Source: Isosphaeraceae bacterium EP7 (lineage in GTDB: Bacteria > Planctomycetota > Planctomycetia > Isosphaerales > Isosphaeraceae). Taken from it: a stretch of DNA of 64,000 nucleotides. Shown here piece after piece: positions 52,344-63,566 of the stretch. The stretch lies in the NCBI GenBank assembly GCA_038400315.1, contig CP151667.1:2801174-2865173 (forward strand), written 5' to 3'. The translations under genes were made by a program, and so were the position numbers. The notes beneath the pieces are model-generated. The model was not told the origin of the DNA. It worked only from the letters and a program-made list of their open reading frames with translations, and did no database searches. Within the stretch, counting starts at the first letter, position 1, and each line of letters opens with the position of its first letter.

Positions 52344-52912
52344 TCCGGCCACCGCGAGCCCCCCCGTCCCGCGAGCGAGTCCGGCGCAGGCCGGCCCACC
52401 AGCGGGAATGTGTTGACCAGGCCCAGGGCCGAAAGCACTTCGCCCTCGCGCCGGCGCATTGACGCGGACGAGGCGTCGTCGGTGTCGTCCAGGCCGCAGA
52501 GGTGCAGCAGGCCGTGGACCACGTAGAGGGCCAGCTCGTCGGAGGGATTGAAGCCCGACTGCTGCGCCGTGGTCGCCGCCATCTCGGCCGAGACGACCAC
52601 CTCGCCGCAGAGCTCGGTCTCGTCGGGGTCAGACAGCGGGAACGTCACCACGTCGGTCGGCCAGTCGTGCTGGAGGTGCCGCGCATTGATCGACCGGATC
52701 GTCGGGTCGTCGACCACGACGATCGAGATCGAGGCCAAGTCGACGCCCTCGCCGACCAGCACCCTGCGTGCTAGCCGGGCCAGGCCGTCTGGGTCGACGG
52801 GCAAGTGCGCCTGAGTGTTGCTGACCTCGACCCGAATCGATGCGCCGGAACCTGGGCCGGGCACCTCCGCCGGTTCAGGCGGTGCGCTGCTGGGGGTATT
52901 TGACCCGGCCAT
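52340..52912 (-). CDS. ybeY: Endoribonuclease YbeY with Asp at the third zinc position
   Basis: 190 aa. The conserved N-region (INARHLQHDWPTDVVTFPLSD) and the zinc motif VVHGLLHLCGLDDTDD are present. Canonical YbeY has H-x3-H-x5-H; here the third residue is Asp (HGLLHLCGLDD). The N-terminal ~25 residues are Pro/Ser-rich and overlap the end of the HD-domain gene. YbeY acts in 16S rRNA maturation and 70S quality control. Confidence 0.93.
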   Translation of the reverse strand: MAGSNTPSSAPPEPAEVPGPGSGASIRVEVSNTQAHLPVDPDGLARLARRVLVGEGVDLASISIVVVDDPTIRSINARHLQHDWPTDVVTFPLSDPDETELCGEVVVSAEMAATTAQQSGFNPSDELALYVVHGLLHLCGLDDTDDASSASMRRREGEVLSALGLVNTFPLVGRPAPDSLAGRGGSRWPE

Positions 52913-55115
52913 GGTAGATCCCGATGAGTGACTTGATGAGGCTGTCGCGGATCTCGGCGATCTCGCGGAGGGTGAGGCCGCACTCGTCGAACTGGCCGTC
53001 GCGCAGGCGTTTGTCGATCATCTCGCTGACGAGGCCCTCGATGCGCGAAGGGGTGGGCTCGGAGAGGGTCCGGCTGGCGCTCTCGACGGCATCGGCCACC
53101 ATCAGGATGCCCGCCTCCTTGCTCTGAGGGCGGGGGCCCGGGTAGCGGAAGAGCCCTTCCAGGACGTCGGCGGCGTCGGGGTCGCACTCGCTCCGGCGGG
53201 TGGCCTCGCGGTAGAAGTACTCGACCAGGGTGGTGCCGTGGTGCTGCTCGATGAGGTCGATGATGCTCTGCGGCAGGTGGTGCTGGCGGGCCAGGTCGGC
53301 GCCGTCCTTGACGTGGCCGATGATGATCAGAGTGCTCATCGCCGGGGCCAGGTTGGCGTGGCGGTTGGCCATGCCCGTCTGGTTCTCGATGAAGTAGTGC
53401 GGCTTGAGCATCTTGCCGATGTCGTGGAAGTAGGCCCCGATGCGGATCAGCAGGGCGTTGGCGCCGATGCGCTCGGCGGCGGCCTCGGCGATGGTGGCCA
53501 CCGTCACCGAGTGGTTGTGCGTGCCGGGCGCCCTGCGGACCAGCTCTTGCAGCAAGGGGTGGGTGATGTCGCCCAGCTCCAGCAGGCTGATGCCGGTGAC
53601 GATGCCGAAGGCCCCCTCGATGAACGGCAGGCTGCCGCCCAGGAAGAAGCCGCCCATCAGGCCCCAGCCCGCGCGCCAGAGGCTGTCTTGCACCAGCAGG
53701 GGGGTCGGCTGGTTCTGCCAGAGACCCGTAGCCCAGGTGAGGATGAAGTAACCCAGGGCCGACGTGGCGCCCACCTTGATGAGCTTCGTCCGGGTGCGCA
53801 CCTCGTTGAGCGTGAGCACACCGGCGACGGTCCCACCCATCAGCACCATGAAGTGGCCGATGCCGGAGCCCATGGCCAGGTTGGTCATCACGCAGAGGGC
53901 AAACGTGATCATCATGGCGAAATGCGGATTATAGGCCACCGCGACGATCATGCCCGAGAGCGCCACCGGCACCAGCTCTGCGTCCCAGGTCTGGGTCGCC
54001 AGTAGGCGCACCAGAGCCATGGCCAAGACGACCAGGCCGCAGGCCGAGGCCACGCGTCCCAGGTCGCGGTCGACGGCCGGCTCATTGCGATGGACGTAAT
54101 AGCCGACCAGGGCAAAGAGCGATGCGACCATCACCACGGCCGAGCCGGCGCGCCTGAGGATGGCCCAGGGGGGCATCTCGGAGACCGCCTTGTCGTGCTC
54201 CATCCGCAGGAGGATGATCTGCTCCTCGCCGATCTCCTGGTCCTGCTCGACCAGGACGTCACCGCGGCGATAGATGTCATAGACATCCCTGACCGAGTTG
54301 CGGGCCGCCTCGCGGAGCTGCTCGGTGAGGGGCCCGTCGAAGGTGAGCGTCGGGATTCCCGCGAACCGGGGTGCGACCAGGCCGAAGAGGGCGTGCCCCA
54401 GCGCGGGGTCGTCGAAGGCGGCGGCGAACTCGCGGGCGAGCGGGCCGTCGAGCCTGGCCATACGCTCGGGCCCCACGCGCTCGCGGGGGACGGGCCTGGG
54501 CGGCCCCGCGGCGGCCCCCGCGTCGCGGATGGAGAGGGTCCGGCTGGCCTCCTCGGTCCTGGGCAGGGCCTCGGGACCGAGCACGCCGTCCCGGACGGCG
54601 GGGGCGAAGGCGCGGGCGAGCCGGCCGGTCAGCCCCTCGCGGGCGCCGGGCTTGGCCAGGGCGTCCTTGATCAGGCGGAAGGAGACTTCCGTCGGCTTCC
54701 AAGCCTGTTGCACGGCGGGGGGAAGGCTATCCAGGGAGTCGGCCGCGGCGACGGCGTCGACGAAGTCTTCGAGTTGGTCGGCCAGGTCGCGGATGGGCGA
54801 CGGGTCGTTGACCATGGCGGGGGGGACCTTGTCGGCCTCCATCTGCCGCTCGGTATTGGCCCTCATCTGGTTGCGGCGCTCGAACTTCTCGACGTTGACG
54901 CGCAGCTCGCGGCTGGGCCGCTGGCCCAGGCGGTAAGTGAACGGCGGCCCCGAGCCGTTGACCAGCGCGGCGGTGCACAGGACGGCGACGCCAAGCACGG
55001 CGGCGCGGGCCAGGCGATCGCGGCGGCGGGCGATCAGGCCTTGCTGCGAGTCGATGGGGCGGGCGGGCCTCAACTGGGCCCGGGTGGATCTGGTCCGACG
55101 TTTACCAAAGCTCAT
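52875..55115 (-). CDS. 7TM-HD (PgpH/YqfF-type) phosphohydrolase
   Basis: 746 aa. The order is a basic N-terminus, a first membrane helix (AAVLGVAVLCTAALVNGSG), a large extracytoplasmic 7TMR-HDED domain (~60-300), seven helices (~320-500) and a cytoplasmic HD domain with GAYFHDIGKM near 560 and IIIGHVKDGADLARQHHLPQ. This is the layout of PgpH, a c-di-AMP phosphodiesterase in Firmicutes; the nucleotide specificity here is not proven. Its 3' end overlaps ybeY by 38 bases. Confidence 0.9.
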   Translation of the reverse strand: MSFGKRRTRSTRAQLRPARPIDSQQGLIARRRDRLARAAVLGVAVLCTAALVNGSGPPFTYRLGQRPSRELRVNVEKFERRNQMRANTERQMEADKVPPAMVNDPSPIRDLADQLEDFVDAVAAADSLDSLPPAVQQAWKPTEVSFRLIKDALAKPGAREGLTGRLARAFAPAVRDGVLGPEALPRTEEASRTLSIRDAGAAAGPPRPVPRERVGPERMARLDGPLAREFAAAFDDPALGHALFGLVAPRFAGIPTLTFDGPLTEQLREAARNSVRDVYDIYRRGDVLVEQDQEIGEEQIILLRMEHDKAVSEMPPWAILRRAGSAVVMVASLFALVGYYVHRNEPAVDRDLGRVASACGLVVLAMALVRLLATQTWDAELVPVALSGMIVAVAYNPHFAMMITFALCVMTNLAMGSGIGHFMVLMGGTVAGVLTLNEVRTRTKLIKVGATSALGYFILTWATGLWQNQPTPLLVQDSLWRAGWGLMGGFFLGGSLPFIEGAFGIVTGISLLELGDITHPLLQELVRRAPGTHNHSVTVATIAEAAAERIGANALLIRIGAYFHDIGKMLKPHYFIENQTGMANRHANLAPAMSTLIIIGHVKDGADLARQHHLPQSIIDLIEQHHGTTLVEYFYREATRRSECDPDAADVLEGLFRYPGPRPQSKEAGILMVADAVESASRTLSEPTPSRIEGLVSEMIDKRLRDGQFDECGLTLREIAEIRDSLIKSLIGIYHGRVKYPQQRTA

Positions 55116-55243
55116 GGAACGGTGTCATCCACTCGCGCGGTCAACGGGCCGAGGCCCGTCCCGCGCCGGAATGTGCCGCGCCGGCTTCGGCGCGGCTTCG
55201 TCGGCCCTCGGGGCGTCGCGTCCGCCCCCCGGGCCGCCTCGCC

Positions 55244-56272
55244 TCATTCCGAGGCAGGGACGGCCGCCGCGTCCACCGCGGCAGACGGCCCATCGTTCGC
55301 ACCGAACGGAACGCCCTGCTGATCCCCGCGAAGCTCGTCGGTCGACTCGTATGCGTTTACGATCGCCTGCACCAGCGGGTGACGCACGATATCCGACCGG
55401 CTGAGCGTCACGATGCCGATGCCGGGCACATCCTTCAAGCGATCCACCGCGTCGGCCAGCCCGCTGGGGGTGTCCGACGGCAGGTCCACCTGGGTGACGT
55501 CGCCGGTCACCACGATCCTGGCATTCTGGCCCATCCGGGTCAGGAACATCTTCATCTGACCGATTGTCGCATTCTGGCCCTCGTCCAGGATGATGACCGC
55601 ATCGTTGAGCGTCCGCCCCCTCATGTAGGCGAGCGGCGCGATCTCGATCAGGTCGTGCCCCGTATACCGGCGGATCTGGTCGTAATCCATCAGGTCGTGC
55701 AGGGCGTCGAGCAAAGGGCGCAGGTAGGGGTTGATCTTCGCCTCGAGGTCACCCGGCAGGAAGCCCAGGTGCTCGCCGGCCTCGACCGCGGGGCGGACCA
55801 GGACGATCTTCTTGATCCGCCCTTTTCGCAGCAGCGAGACGGCCATGGCCACGGCCAGATAGGTCTTGCCCGTGCCCGCGGGGCCGACGCAGAAGACCAG
55901 CTCATAGTCGCGCAAGGCCGAGAGGTAGCGGGCCTGGCCGTCGGTGCGGGCGCGGACCAAGCGAGAGCCCTCGCGGATCTCCACGGGGCCGCCGCCGGCG
56001 GAGTCTCGGGTGGCGTTCACGATCGCGTCGAGCGCCTCGGCGACGTCGCCCGAACTGATCGCCTTCCGCCGGCGATAGGTGTCGCGCAGGCCGTCGAACA
56101 CGCGCTTGGCTCGCTCGACGCCTTCCTCAGGGCCCTCGACGCGGATCTCTCCGTGCCGCGCCGTGACCTTGACGCCCAGGGCATCGCGGATCTGCCTTAA
56201 ATTCTGGTCTCGGCTGCCGAAGACCGCGAACTCTTCATCCTGCCCGCCCAGAGTGATCGTGACTTCCGGCAT
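55244..56272 (-). CDS. phoH: PhoH-like ATPase
   Basis: 342 aa. An N-terminal KH-like part ([30 protein letters not shown]) is followed by the PhoH ATPase with Walker [12 protein letters not shown] and Walker [25 protein letters not shown]. It is the first gene of the phoH-pgpH-ybeY-corC-recO run, in which products act around ribosomal RNA. Its promoter should lie in the ~300-base gap shared with carA. Confidence 0.95.
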   Translation of the reverse strand: MPEVTITLGGQDEEFAVFGSRDQNLRQIRDALGVKVTARHGEIRVEGPEEGVERAKRVFDGLRDTYRRRKAISSGDVAEALDAIVNATRDSAGGGPVEIREGSRLVRARTDGQARYLSALRDYELVFCVGPAGTGKTYLAVAMAVSLLRKGRIKKIVLVRPAVEAGEHLGFLPGDLEAKINPYLRPLLDALHDLMDYDQIRRYTGHDLIEIAPLAYMRGRTLNDAVIILDEGQNATIGQMKMFLTRMGQNARIVVTGDVTQVDLPSDTPSGLADAVDRLKDVPGIGIVTLSRSDIVRHPLVQAIVNAYESTDELRGDQQGVPFGANDGPSAAVDAAAVPASE

Positions 56273-56569
56273 GCCCCGCCCTTCGATGCGTCGCTCGGTG
56301 CTGACGGTGCTTCGGCCGTCAATTAATCTTCATTATGGACACCCCGGTCGTCAAAAGACAACGGCATGCCCCGCGGCCCGACCGTGAGGGCGAACCTCGC
56401 CGCCCTTGGGCTCCCTCACGCAACCGATGCGCCGTTCTCGCTGGACGATCGGGGCCGCATGCCGCTACAATCGGCGTGACGAATTTCGCCCATCGGCGCG
56501 TCCGCGCGCGCCGAAAACCGGGCCGACGGGCACGCACGCGGGGCGACTTGAACGGGAACGACCACGCCG

Positions 56570-57721
56570 ATGGAGATCGCCAAGCTCGCGCTCGAGGATG
56601 GGACCGTGTTCACCGGGCGTGCCTTCGGGGCACCCGCGGAGGTCGACGGCGAGGTCGTCTTCAACACGAGCATGACCGGATATCAGGAGATCGTCACCGA
56701 CCCCTCCTATCACGGCCAGATCGTGGCCATGACCTATCCGCTCATTGGCAACTACGGCATCAACGCCGAGGACGCCGAGAGCGGCCAGCCCTGGATCCGC
56801 GGCCTGGTCGTCCGCGAGCTCAGCCGGGTCGTCAGCAACCACCGGGCCGAGCGTGCGCTGGGCGACTACCTCGCCGACCACGGGGTCCCCGGCCTCGAAG
56901 GCATCGACACCCGCGCCCTCGTCCGCCTGACCCGCGAGCGCGGGGCCATGAAGGGGATCCTCTCCTCGGTCGACCTCGACGACGCGTCGCTCGTGGACAA
57001 GGCCCGCAAGAGCCCCGGACTGGTCGGCCGCAACCTCGTCCGCGAGGTGATGCCCCGGACGCATTCCACCTGGTCGCCCGGGTTCGAGAGCCCCTTCGCC
57101 AAGCGAGTCATCGACCCCTCCAACCCGGTCCAGCCCCAGCCCGACCGGCTGCCGCACGTGGTGGCGATGGACTTCGGCATGAAGTGGAACATCCCGCGCC
57201 ACCTGGTCGAGTCCGGCTGCCGGGTCACCGTCGTCCCCGGCTCGACCCCCGCCGCGGCGATCATGGAGCACCAACCCGACGGCATTTTCGTCTCCAACGG
57301 CCCGGGCGACCCCGAGCCCCTGGTCGAGGCCGTCTCGACCCTGAAGGCCTTGATCCGCGACGCGGCCGAGGCCCGCGGGATCCCCATCTTCGGCATCTGC
57401 CTGGGCCACCAGTTGCTCGGCCAGGCCTTCGGCGGCAAGACCTTCAAGCTGAAGTTCGGCCACCGCGGCGCCAACCACCCGGTCCGCAACAACCGGACGG
57501 GCAAGATCGAGATCACCACCCAGAACCACGGCTTCGCCGTCGACCCGTCCACCCTGCCGGCTGACGTCGAGCAGAGCCACACCAACCTCAACGACCAGAC
57601 CCTCGAAGGCCTCCGCCACCGCCGCCTCCCCGTCTCCAGCGTCCAGTACCATCCCGAGGCCTCCGCCGGCCCCCACGACAGCCAGTACCTCTTCGCCGAC
57701 TTCCGCCACCAGATGGGTTGA
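56570..57721 (+). CDS. carA: Carbamoyl-phosphate synthase small subunit
   Basis: 383 aa, normal length. It starts with the CarA N-domain (AKLALEDGTVFTGRAFG ... FNTSMTGYQEI). The class-I glutamine amidotransferase half has catalytic Cys in GICLGHQLLG, and His/Glu in QYHPEASAGP. It supplies ammonia from glutamine for carbamoyl phosphate, which feeds pyrimidines and arginine. carB does not follow, so the large subunit must be encoded elsewhere. Confidence 0.97.
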   Translation: MEIAKLALEDGTVFTGRAFGAPAEVDGEVVFNTSMTGYQEIVTDPSYHGQIVAMTYPLIGNYGINAEDAESGQPWIRGLVVRELSRVVSNHRAERALGDYLADHGVPGLEGIDTRALVRLTRERGAMKGILSSVDLDDASLVDKARKSPGLVGRNLVREVMPRTHSTWSPGFESPFAKRVIDPSNPVQPQPDRLPHVVAMDFGMKWNIPRHLVESGCRVTVVPGSTPAAAIMEHQPDGIFVSNGPGDPEPLVEAVSTLKALIRDAAEARGIPIFGICLGHQLLGQAFGGKTFKLKFGHRGANHPVRNNRTGKIEITTQNHGFAVDPSTLPADVEQSHTNLNDQTLEGLRHRRLPVSSVQYHPEASAGPHDSQYLFADFRHQMG

Positions 57722-57793
57722 AGCCGGTGGGGCAGACGCCATCGACAGAGGACGCCAACCGCCGGCCGGATTCACCCCATCCCGCCGGCGCCG

Positions 57794-57910
57794 TTGGGTT
57801 CGTTTTCCGATTCCCGGACCTCGACCGACAATTCCGACCGTAACACGATTTCTCGGAAGAATTTACGTCTCCCTTGGGTTCGTTTTCTCGTCGCCGCAAT
57901 GGCTTCGTTT
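57794..57910 (-). repeat. Second cluster of AAAACGAA(G/C)CCAA repeats
   Basis: On the plus strand TTGGGTTCGTTTT is at 57794 and 57874, and ATGGCTTCGTTT at 57899. The spacings are 80 and 25 bases, and the orientation matches the 28.2-kb cluster. Two copies carry G in place of the central C. Confidence 0.75.
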
Positions 57911-58579
57911 CGCAGTCTTTGCACGATTCAGTTGTCAAAGAATCGCGCCGCGGGGCGAGTCGCCTCCACTTCGCGGCGCAATGCGCAAGCTATTCCTTAA
58001 GTTGCAATTCGCGGCGAAAACCGGCAGCTTTTTTCGAATTATCCTTTTTGCGCGGCCCTGCCTGACTCGATGACCGAATAGACATTGTCAGGACCGACGC
58101 ACTGATTGCGTGCACGCAGTTATTACTCTCGGCGCAGGTCGACGTTTTCCCCGGCTCGGGGAATGGGCTGCACCGGGAGGGCATCGCATTGCCTCGCCCC
58201 GGGAAGCTGCCTTGTGAAACCGCTACATCCGTGGCAAAATCCCGGCGCATCCAAGCTTGCAGGCCATCATCGACTGATGAGGCCGTGGCTCGCTGCTGGC
58301 GATCACCTCCGCACTGATTAAAACCCGAAGGCCCCTTGATCCGAACGTCGCGTCGATCAGCTCGAAGGCGATGCGAGAGGGGCGTCCATCCGTGGCAGGT
58401 CCGACCGATGCGGCGTTGCACCAGGTCGAGGGTTAGGTCGAAGACGACCGGACAACTCGAAGTTTGATTCATTCTAAAAACATGTTGATCACAGGAAACA
58501 CTTCTTCAGCCTTATGAGGCCAGAATCACCGCCTCCGATGAAGGATTACGGATTACTGAAGCGACTTGGAAAACATGAA

Positions 58580-58595
58580 GGGCATGATGCTTGCG
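58580..58595 (+). promoter_or_regulatory. Weak candidate sigma-54 site before the PEP-CTERM gene
   Basis: GGGCAT-GATGC-TTGCG has correct GG-N10-GC spacing, with GGCA and TTGC matched and three flanking mismatches. The -12 is 83 bases before ATG 58677. PEP-CTERM genes in some bacteria are known to have sigma-54 promoters, which raises the prior only slightly. Confidence 0.25.
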
Positions 58596-58676
58596 TCCAC
58601 ACAGTGAGGATGCGCACACTACCGCAAGCAGGGGGTCGAATGTCCCCCCCGACTCGACCCAACAAAAAGGGCAAGG

Positions 58677-59342
58677 ATGATGGTTCTCGCAAGAATGCCG
58701 ATCGCGGCCGCGGCGCTCCTCCTGGCGGCGATGGCGGGAACCCCTGCGAGGGGGGAGTCTTTCAGTGGCACGATCGAAGGCCAGGTCAGCATCGACGTAA
58801 GCTATGCGGGATCAGTCGAGATCGACCCCTCCGAATATCAGTCTTATAGCTATGTCGGCAAAGGTTCCCTCTCTTTCAGCTTCGAACTTCAGCTCCCCGT
58901 CAACCCGGACTTCGGATCGTTCGCCTATAACTTTAGCTTCTCCATTGCTGAAGTTGGCTTAAGTCCCACGCCAGACGCCTTGATCCTCGCCTACGATGGT
59001 TCCGCCTATGGTTCCGTCGGGAATTACGTGGGAGGGTCGTCGAATTTCGAGTCCAAGGGTTTCCATCAAGACTACTCCGTCTCACTGGCGGATAAGTCGG
59101 GCCTGTTCTTCGGGACCGGCTCCACGGTGCCTGGGATGACAGCCTCCGCATCGGCGTATGTGTCGAATGACGTTGGACCCATATCAGGGACGATCATCCG
59201 TCAGATTCGGGCCTCGTTCACGGGCAGCGTCGCGCCTGCTCCCGTGCCGGTTCCCGAGCCCTCGGGACTCGTGCTGATGGGGATCGCTGGGCTCTGCGGC
59301 CTGGTCGCCACGGCGAAGCATCACCGGCGGGCTTTGGCCTGA
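58677..59342 (+). CDS. PEP-CTERM sorting-signal protein
   Basis: 221 aa. An N-terminal signal peptide (ARMPIAAAALLLAAMAG) precedes a Ser/Tyr/Gly-rich beta domain. The C-terminus is VPEPSGLVLMGIAGLCGLVA followed by KHHRR, the VPEP-hydrophobic helix-basic cluster that exosortase recognises. It should be exported, cleaved at the PEP signal and released or attached to the surface. No exosortase or EPS gene is in the window. The function of the mature domain is unknown. Confidence 0.85.
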   Translation: MMVLARMPIAAAALLLAAMAGTPARGESFSGTIEGQVSIDVSYAGSVEIDPSEYQSYSYVGKGSLSFSFELQLPVNPDFGSFAYNFSFSIAEVGLSPTPDALILAYDGSAYGSVGNYVGGSSNFESKGFHQDYSVSLADKSGLFFGTGSTVPGMTASASAYVSNDVGPISGTIIRQIRASFTGSVAPAPVPVPEPSGLVLMGIAGLCGLVATAKHHRRALA

Positions 59343-59539
59343 GCATGGCCGGGCCAAGCCAGGTCGTCGGCGCGGCCCCGACATCGGCTCGCGAGTCTCC
59401 TGGCCGCGACTCCGGGATTCCACCGTCGGGACCATGGCGGCCGGGCGATACGGCTCGGGGCGTCTTCGCCCACGGGGCACGCCCTCATCCGGGACATTCT
59501 TGATCTGTGCGGGGTTCCGGAAGGCCCAGTCAACGCGAA

Positions 59540-59576
59540 AAGGGCGGAGGCGCGGTTGTGTCGCGCCTCCGCCCTT
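59540..59576. terminator. Bidirectional terminator between convergent genes
   Basis: AAGGGCGGAGGCGCG pairs perfectly (15 bp) with its inverse across a 7-base loop. On the minus strand it ends in TTTT, suiting termination of the YTV gene 36 bases away. It also ends transcription from the PEP-CTERM side. Confidence 0.8.
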
Positions 59577-59611
59577 CGATGCGATGATCGTCGATCCGAC
59601 TCGGTTCGAGA

Positions 59612-60943
59612 TCAATTCTGGCTGGAAGGGGCGACCTGGCTGGAGGGGGCGACGGCCGGGGCGGCGGCGTAGGTGGCGGGGACCATGACGCAGGTGTTGA
59701 CGGCCACCTGGCGGCTAACCTGGCGGGCGACGCAGCGGGTGGTCGTCACGGGGACCTGCTCGGGGACGCAGACGGGAACCTGGCGGGTGATCGTCTCGGT
59801 GACCGGGCGGCAGCGGGTGACGTAGCGGGTCACCTGGTACTGCTCGGGGACGCAGACGGGAACCTGGCGGGTGATCGTCTCGGTGACGTAGCGGGTCTGG
59901 GTCGTCTGCACCTGGTCGGTGCGCTGCTCGGGCACGAAGGTGGTGCGGGAGACCTGGACCGTCTCGGAGACCTGGCGGGGGACCTGGCGGGTGACGGGGA
60001 CCTCGATCTCACGGGTCAGGGTGCGGCAGACCTGGCGGGGGACGGTCACCGAGACGTAGTCGACCTTGCACTCGGGGACCTGGACGGTCGTCTGGACGGG
60101 GACCATCTCGGTACGGCACTTGTTGACGTACTGGGTCTCGTTGACCGTCGTGCAGACGGGGTTAGAGACGAAGACGGTCTGGCTCTGGTAGCCCACCACC
60201 GCGCAGGTGACGCAGGTCTTGCTCGCGTGGCCGTGGCCGCACTTCGCCGGGGCGGCCGCCGCCACCTGGCCGTAGATCGGCACGTTCTGGGTCTGGTAGC
60301 CGCCGCGCTCTTCCACCACCCGGCGGGCGATATTCACGGGCACCTGCTCGTTGACGGTCCGCGGTACGTACGAGGTGCGGACCTGGTTGGTCATCACGGT
60401 CGAGTACCGCGGCTGCTGCACCGTGTCATTGACGGTTTCCGTCACGGTGTACGGCTGCTGCACCTTCTGGGTGGTGTTCTGGGTCTCGTAGACCGTGCGC
60501 ACGACCTGCTGCGGCACCTGCTCGGTGCGGGGGACGTTCACGGTGTAGGTCCGGGGGACCGTGACCGTCTCGCAGATGGGCCGCTGGACGGGGATCTGCT
60601 CGGTCTTGTACTCGGTCCGGTAGCGGGTCAGGGTCTGGGTGACCGGGACCTGCTCGGGGATCATGCGGGTGACGGGCACCTGCTCGGTCTTGTATTCGGT
60701 CCGGTAGCGGGTGACCATCCGCGTCTCGGGCACCCGGTCGTAGACGGTGTCGGTCACGGTCCGATAGCTCGTCTGCCATTGCGGAACCAGGGCCGGGCCG
60801 GTCTCGCACGCGGGGGCAACGCCCACGACATGGCCGGAGCCGCACTTCTGGCAGAGATGCCCGGCCTGGGCCGAGCCCACCCCAGTGGCTCCAACCACGA
60901 CCATCGCCGCAAAAACCCGCATCTTCCCAAGCTGCATCATCAT
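59612..60943 (-). CDS. YTV-type repeat-rich planctomycete surface protein
   Basis: 443 aa from ATG 60943 (two more in-frame ATGs follow at once). The signal peptide MRVFAAMVVVGATGVGSAQA is followed by CQKCGSGH and then ~360 residues of short beta repeats of the type RYRTEYKTEQVPV, PVTRQVPVCVPEQ and RTVYETQ, rich in Val/Thr/Gln/Tyr/Arg. Cys occur in pairs, including a central CGHGHASKTCVTC. This matches planctomycete YTV-domain proteins, some of which were found in cell-wall preparations of Rhodopirellula. A structural envelope role is likely. Confidence 0.75.
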   Translation of the reverse strand: MMMQLGKMRVFAAMVVVGATGVGSAQAGHLCQKCGSGHVVGVAPACETGPALVPQWQTSYRTVTDTVYDRVPETRMVTRYRTEYKTEQVPVTRMIPEQVPVTQTLTRYRTEYKTEQIPVQRPICETVTVPRTYTVNVPRTEQVPQQVVRTVYETQNTTQKVQQPYTVTETVNDTVQQPRYSTVMTNQVRTSYVPRTVNEQVPVNIARRVVEERGGYQTQNVPIYGQVAAAAPAKCGHGHASKTCVTCAVVGYQSQTVFVSNPVCTTVNETQYVNKCRTEMVPVQTTVQVPECKVDYVSVTVPRQVCRTLTREIEVPVTRQVPRQVSETVQVSRTTFVPEQRTDQVQTTQTRYVTETITRQVPVCVPEQYQVTRYVTRCRPVTETITRQVPVCVPEQVPVTTTRCVARQVSRQVAVNTCVMVPATYAAAPAVAPSSQVAPSSQN

Positions 60944-61203
60944 TGTTGTCCCGAAAAAACCAACGCTCAACCCATTCCGCCTAACCGGCAAGGCTTCTTA
61001 AAGCATATCTTATTCCACAGCTTTCCCAAGCTCGATGATCGACAAAATTTTCCCCATCCCTCCCATCCTCCGAATCTACACACTATCCTCTAGGCGAAGT
61101 GTTCGGCATTGGCCGGCCCGGAAGGGCTGCGGGTCGGGGCTCTGCCGAGTCGAGGGTGATCGGGGATGGGCGCGTCGAGACGGGTTCGATCCCAGTTACT
61201 TGA

Positions 61204-62574
<1,371 letters not shown>

Positions 62575-62671
62575 GTCGACGCAGGATGGGCCGCACGCCC
62601 GCCAGGCCCACTCGAATGGATTCGAGCCGGCGTCCCGAACCCGCACCAGAGCCCCCGAGGTTTTGCCAAGC

Positions 62672-63460
62672 GTGTCCCGGACCACGACAATCACCCCGGA
62701 AGGCCTGGCGCGGATCGCGCCGCTGGGCCTGACGCCCGAGCAGCTCCCCCGGCACGTCGCCATCATCATGGACGGCAACGGCCGCTGGGCCAGGCGCCGC
62801 GGCCTGATGCGCAGCGTCGGCCACCGGTTCGGCATCCGCAGCGTCCGGGCGGTCGTCGAGGAAGGCTGCCGCCTGGGCCTGGGGCAGTTGACCCTCTACT
62901 GCCTCTCGGTGGAGAACTGGAAGCGGCCGGCCAACGAGCTGCGGTTCCTGATGCGGTTCCTCCGCCACTTCCTGGTGGCCGAGCGAGCCAAATTAATCCG
63001 CGAGAATGTCCGCCTGACCATGATCGGCCGCCGCGAAGGGCTGCCGCCCGAGGTGCTCGACGACCTCGACCGGACCATCGCCGAGACCGCCGGCAACACG
63101 GGCCTGACCCTGTGCCTGGCCGTGAATTACGGCGGCCGGACCGAGATCGCCGACGCCGCCAGGCGGATCGCCGAGGATGTCCGCGCCGGCGTGCTCGACC
63201 CCGAGCAGGTGGACGAGTCGACCGTCTCGGGCTACCTCTACACCGCCGGGATGCCCGACCCCGACCTCTTGATCCGGACCGCGGGCGAGATGAGGCTGAG
63301 CAACTACCTGCTCTGGCAGATCTCCTACTCCGAGATCTGGGTGACCGAGACCCTCTGGCCCGACTTCCGCGCCGACGACCTGCTCGCCGGCTGCCAGGCC
63401 TACGCCGGCCGCCAGCGCAAGTTCGGCGGCCTGCCCACCGAGGCCGCGGCGACGCGCTGA
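62672..63460 (+). CDS. uppS: Isoprenyl transferase (undecaprenyl diphosphate synthase)
   Basis: 262 aa from GTG 62672 (TTG 62663 is an alternative; GAGG lies at 62657). The catalytic motif HVAIIMDGNGRWARRRG carries the Asp that binds magnesium and diphosphate. The C-terminal DPDLLIRTAGEMRLSNYLLWQ and SYSEIWVTETLWPDF complete the cis-prenyltransferase signature. It makes the C55 lipid carrier for peptidoglycan or other envelope polymers. It precedes cdsA as in most bacteria. Confidence 0.96.
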   Translation: MSRTTTITPEGLARIAPLGLTPEQLPRHVAIIMDGNGRWARRRGLMRSVGHRFGIRSVRAVVEEGCRLGLGQLTLYCLSVENWKRPANELRFLMRFLRHFLVAERAKLIRENVRLTMIGRREGLPPEVLDDLDRTIAETAGNTGLTLCLAVNYGGRTEIADAARRIAEDVRAGVLDPEQVDESTVSGYLYTAGMPDPDLLIRTAGEMRLSNYLLWQISYSEIWVTETLWPDFRADDLLAGCQAYAGRQRKFGGLPTEAAATR

Positions 63461-63566
63461 GGCCGAAGCATGGCGCGTCACGGTTGGTTGGGGCGGTTTG
63501 GTGTTGTACACTGAGTTCGCGCGATTCCCCCGCCCGAGACCACGGTCGCACGCACCAGAGACCTCG

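Larger units (their letters stand above)
57722..58676. other. 955-bp intergenic region with a repeat patch, no gene
   Basis: After carA comes the second AAAACGAA(G/C)CCAA patch (57794-57910). The remaining ~700 bases are AT-richer than the flanks and have no coding frame with a ribosome binding site. The last ~100 bases should hold the promoter of the PEP-CTERM gene. Confidence 0.55.

Noticed and set aside
57794..58676. A carB remnant or small gene after carA
   Set aside because: No frame shows CarB motifs or a ribosome binding site; the region holds repeats and AT-rich DNA only.
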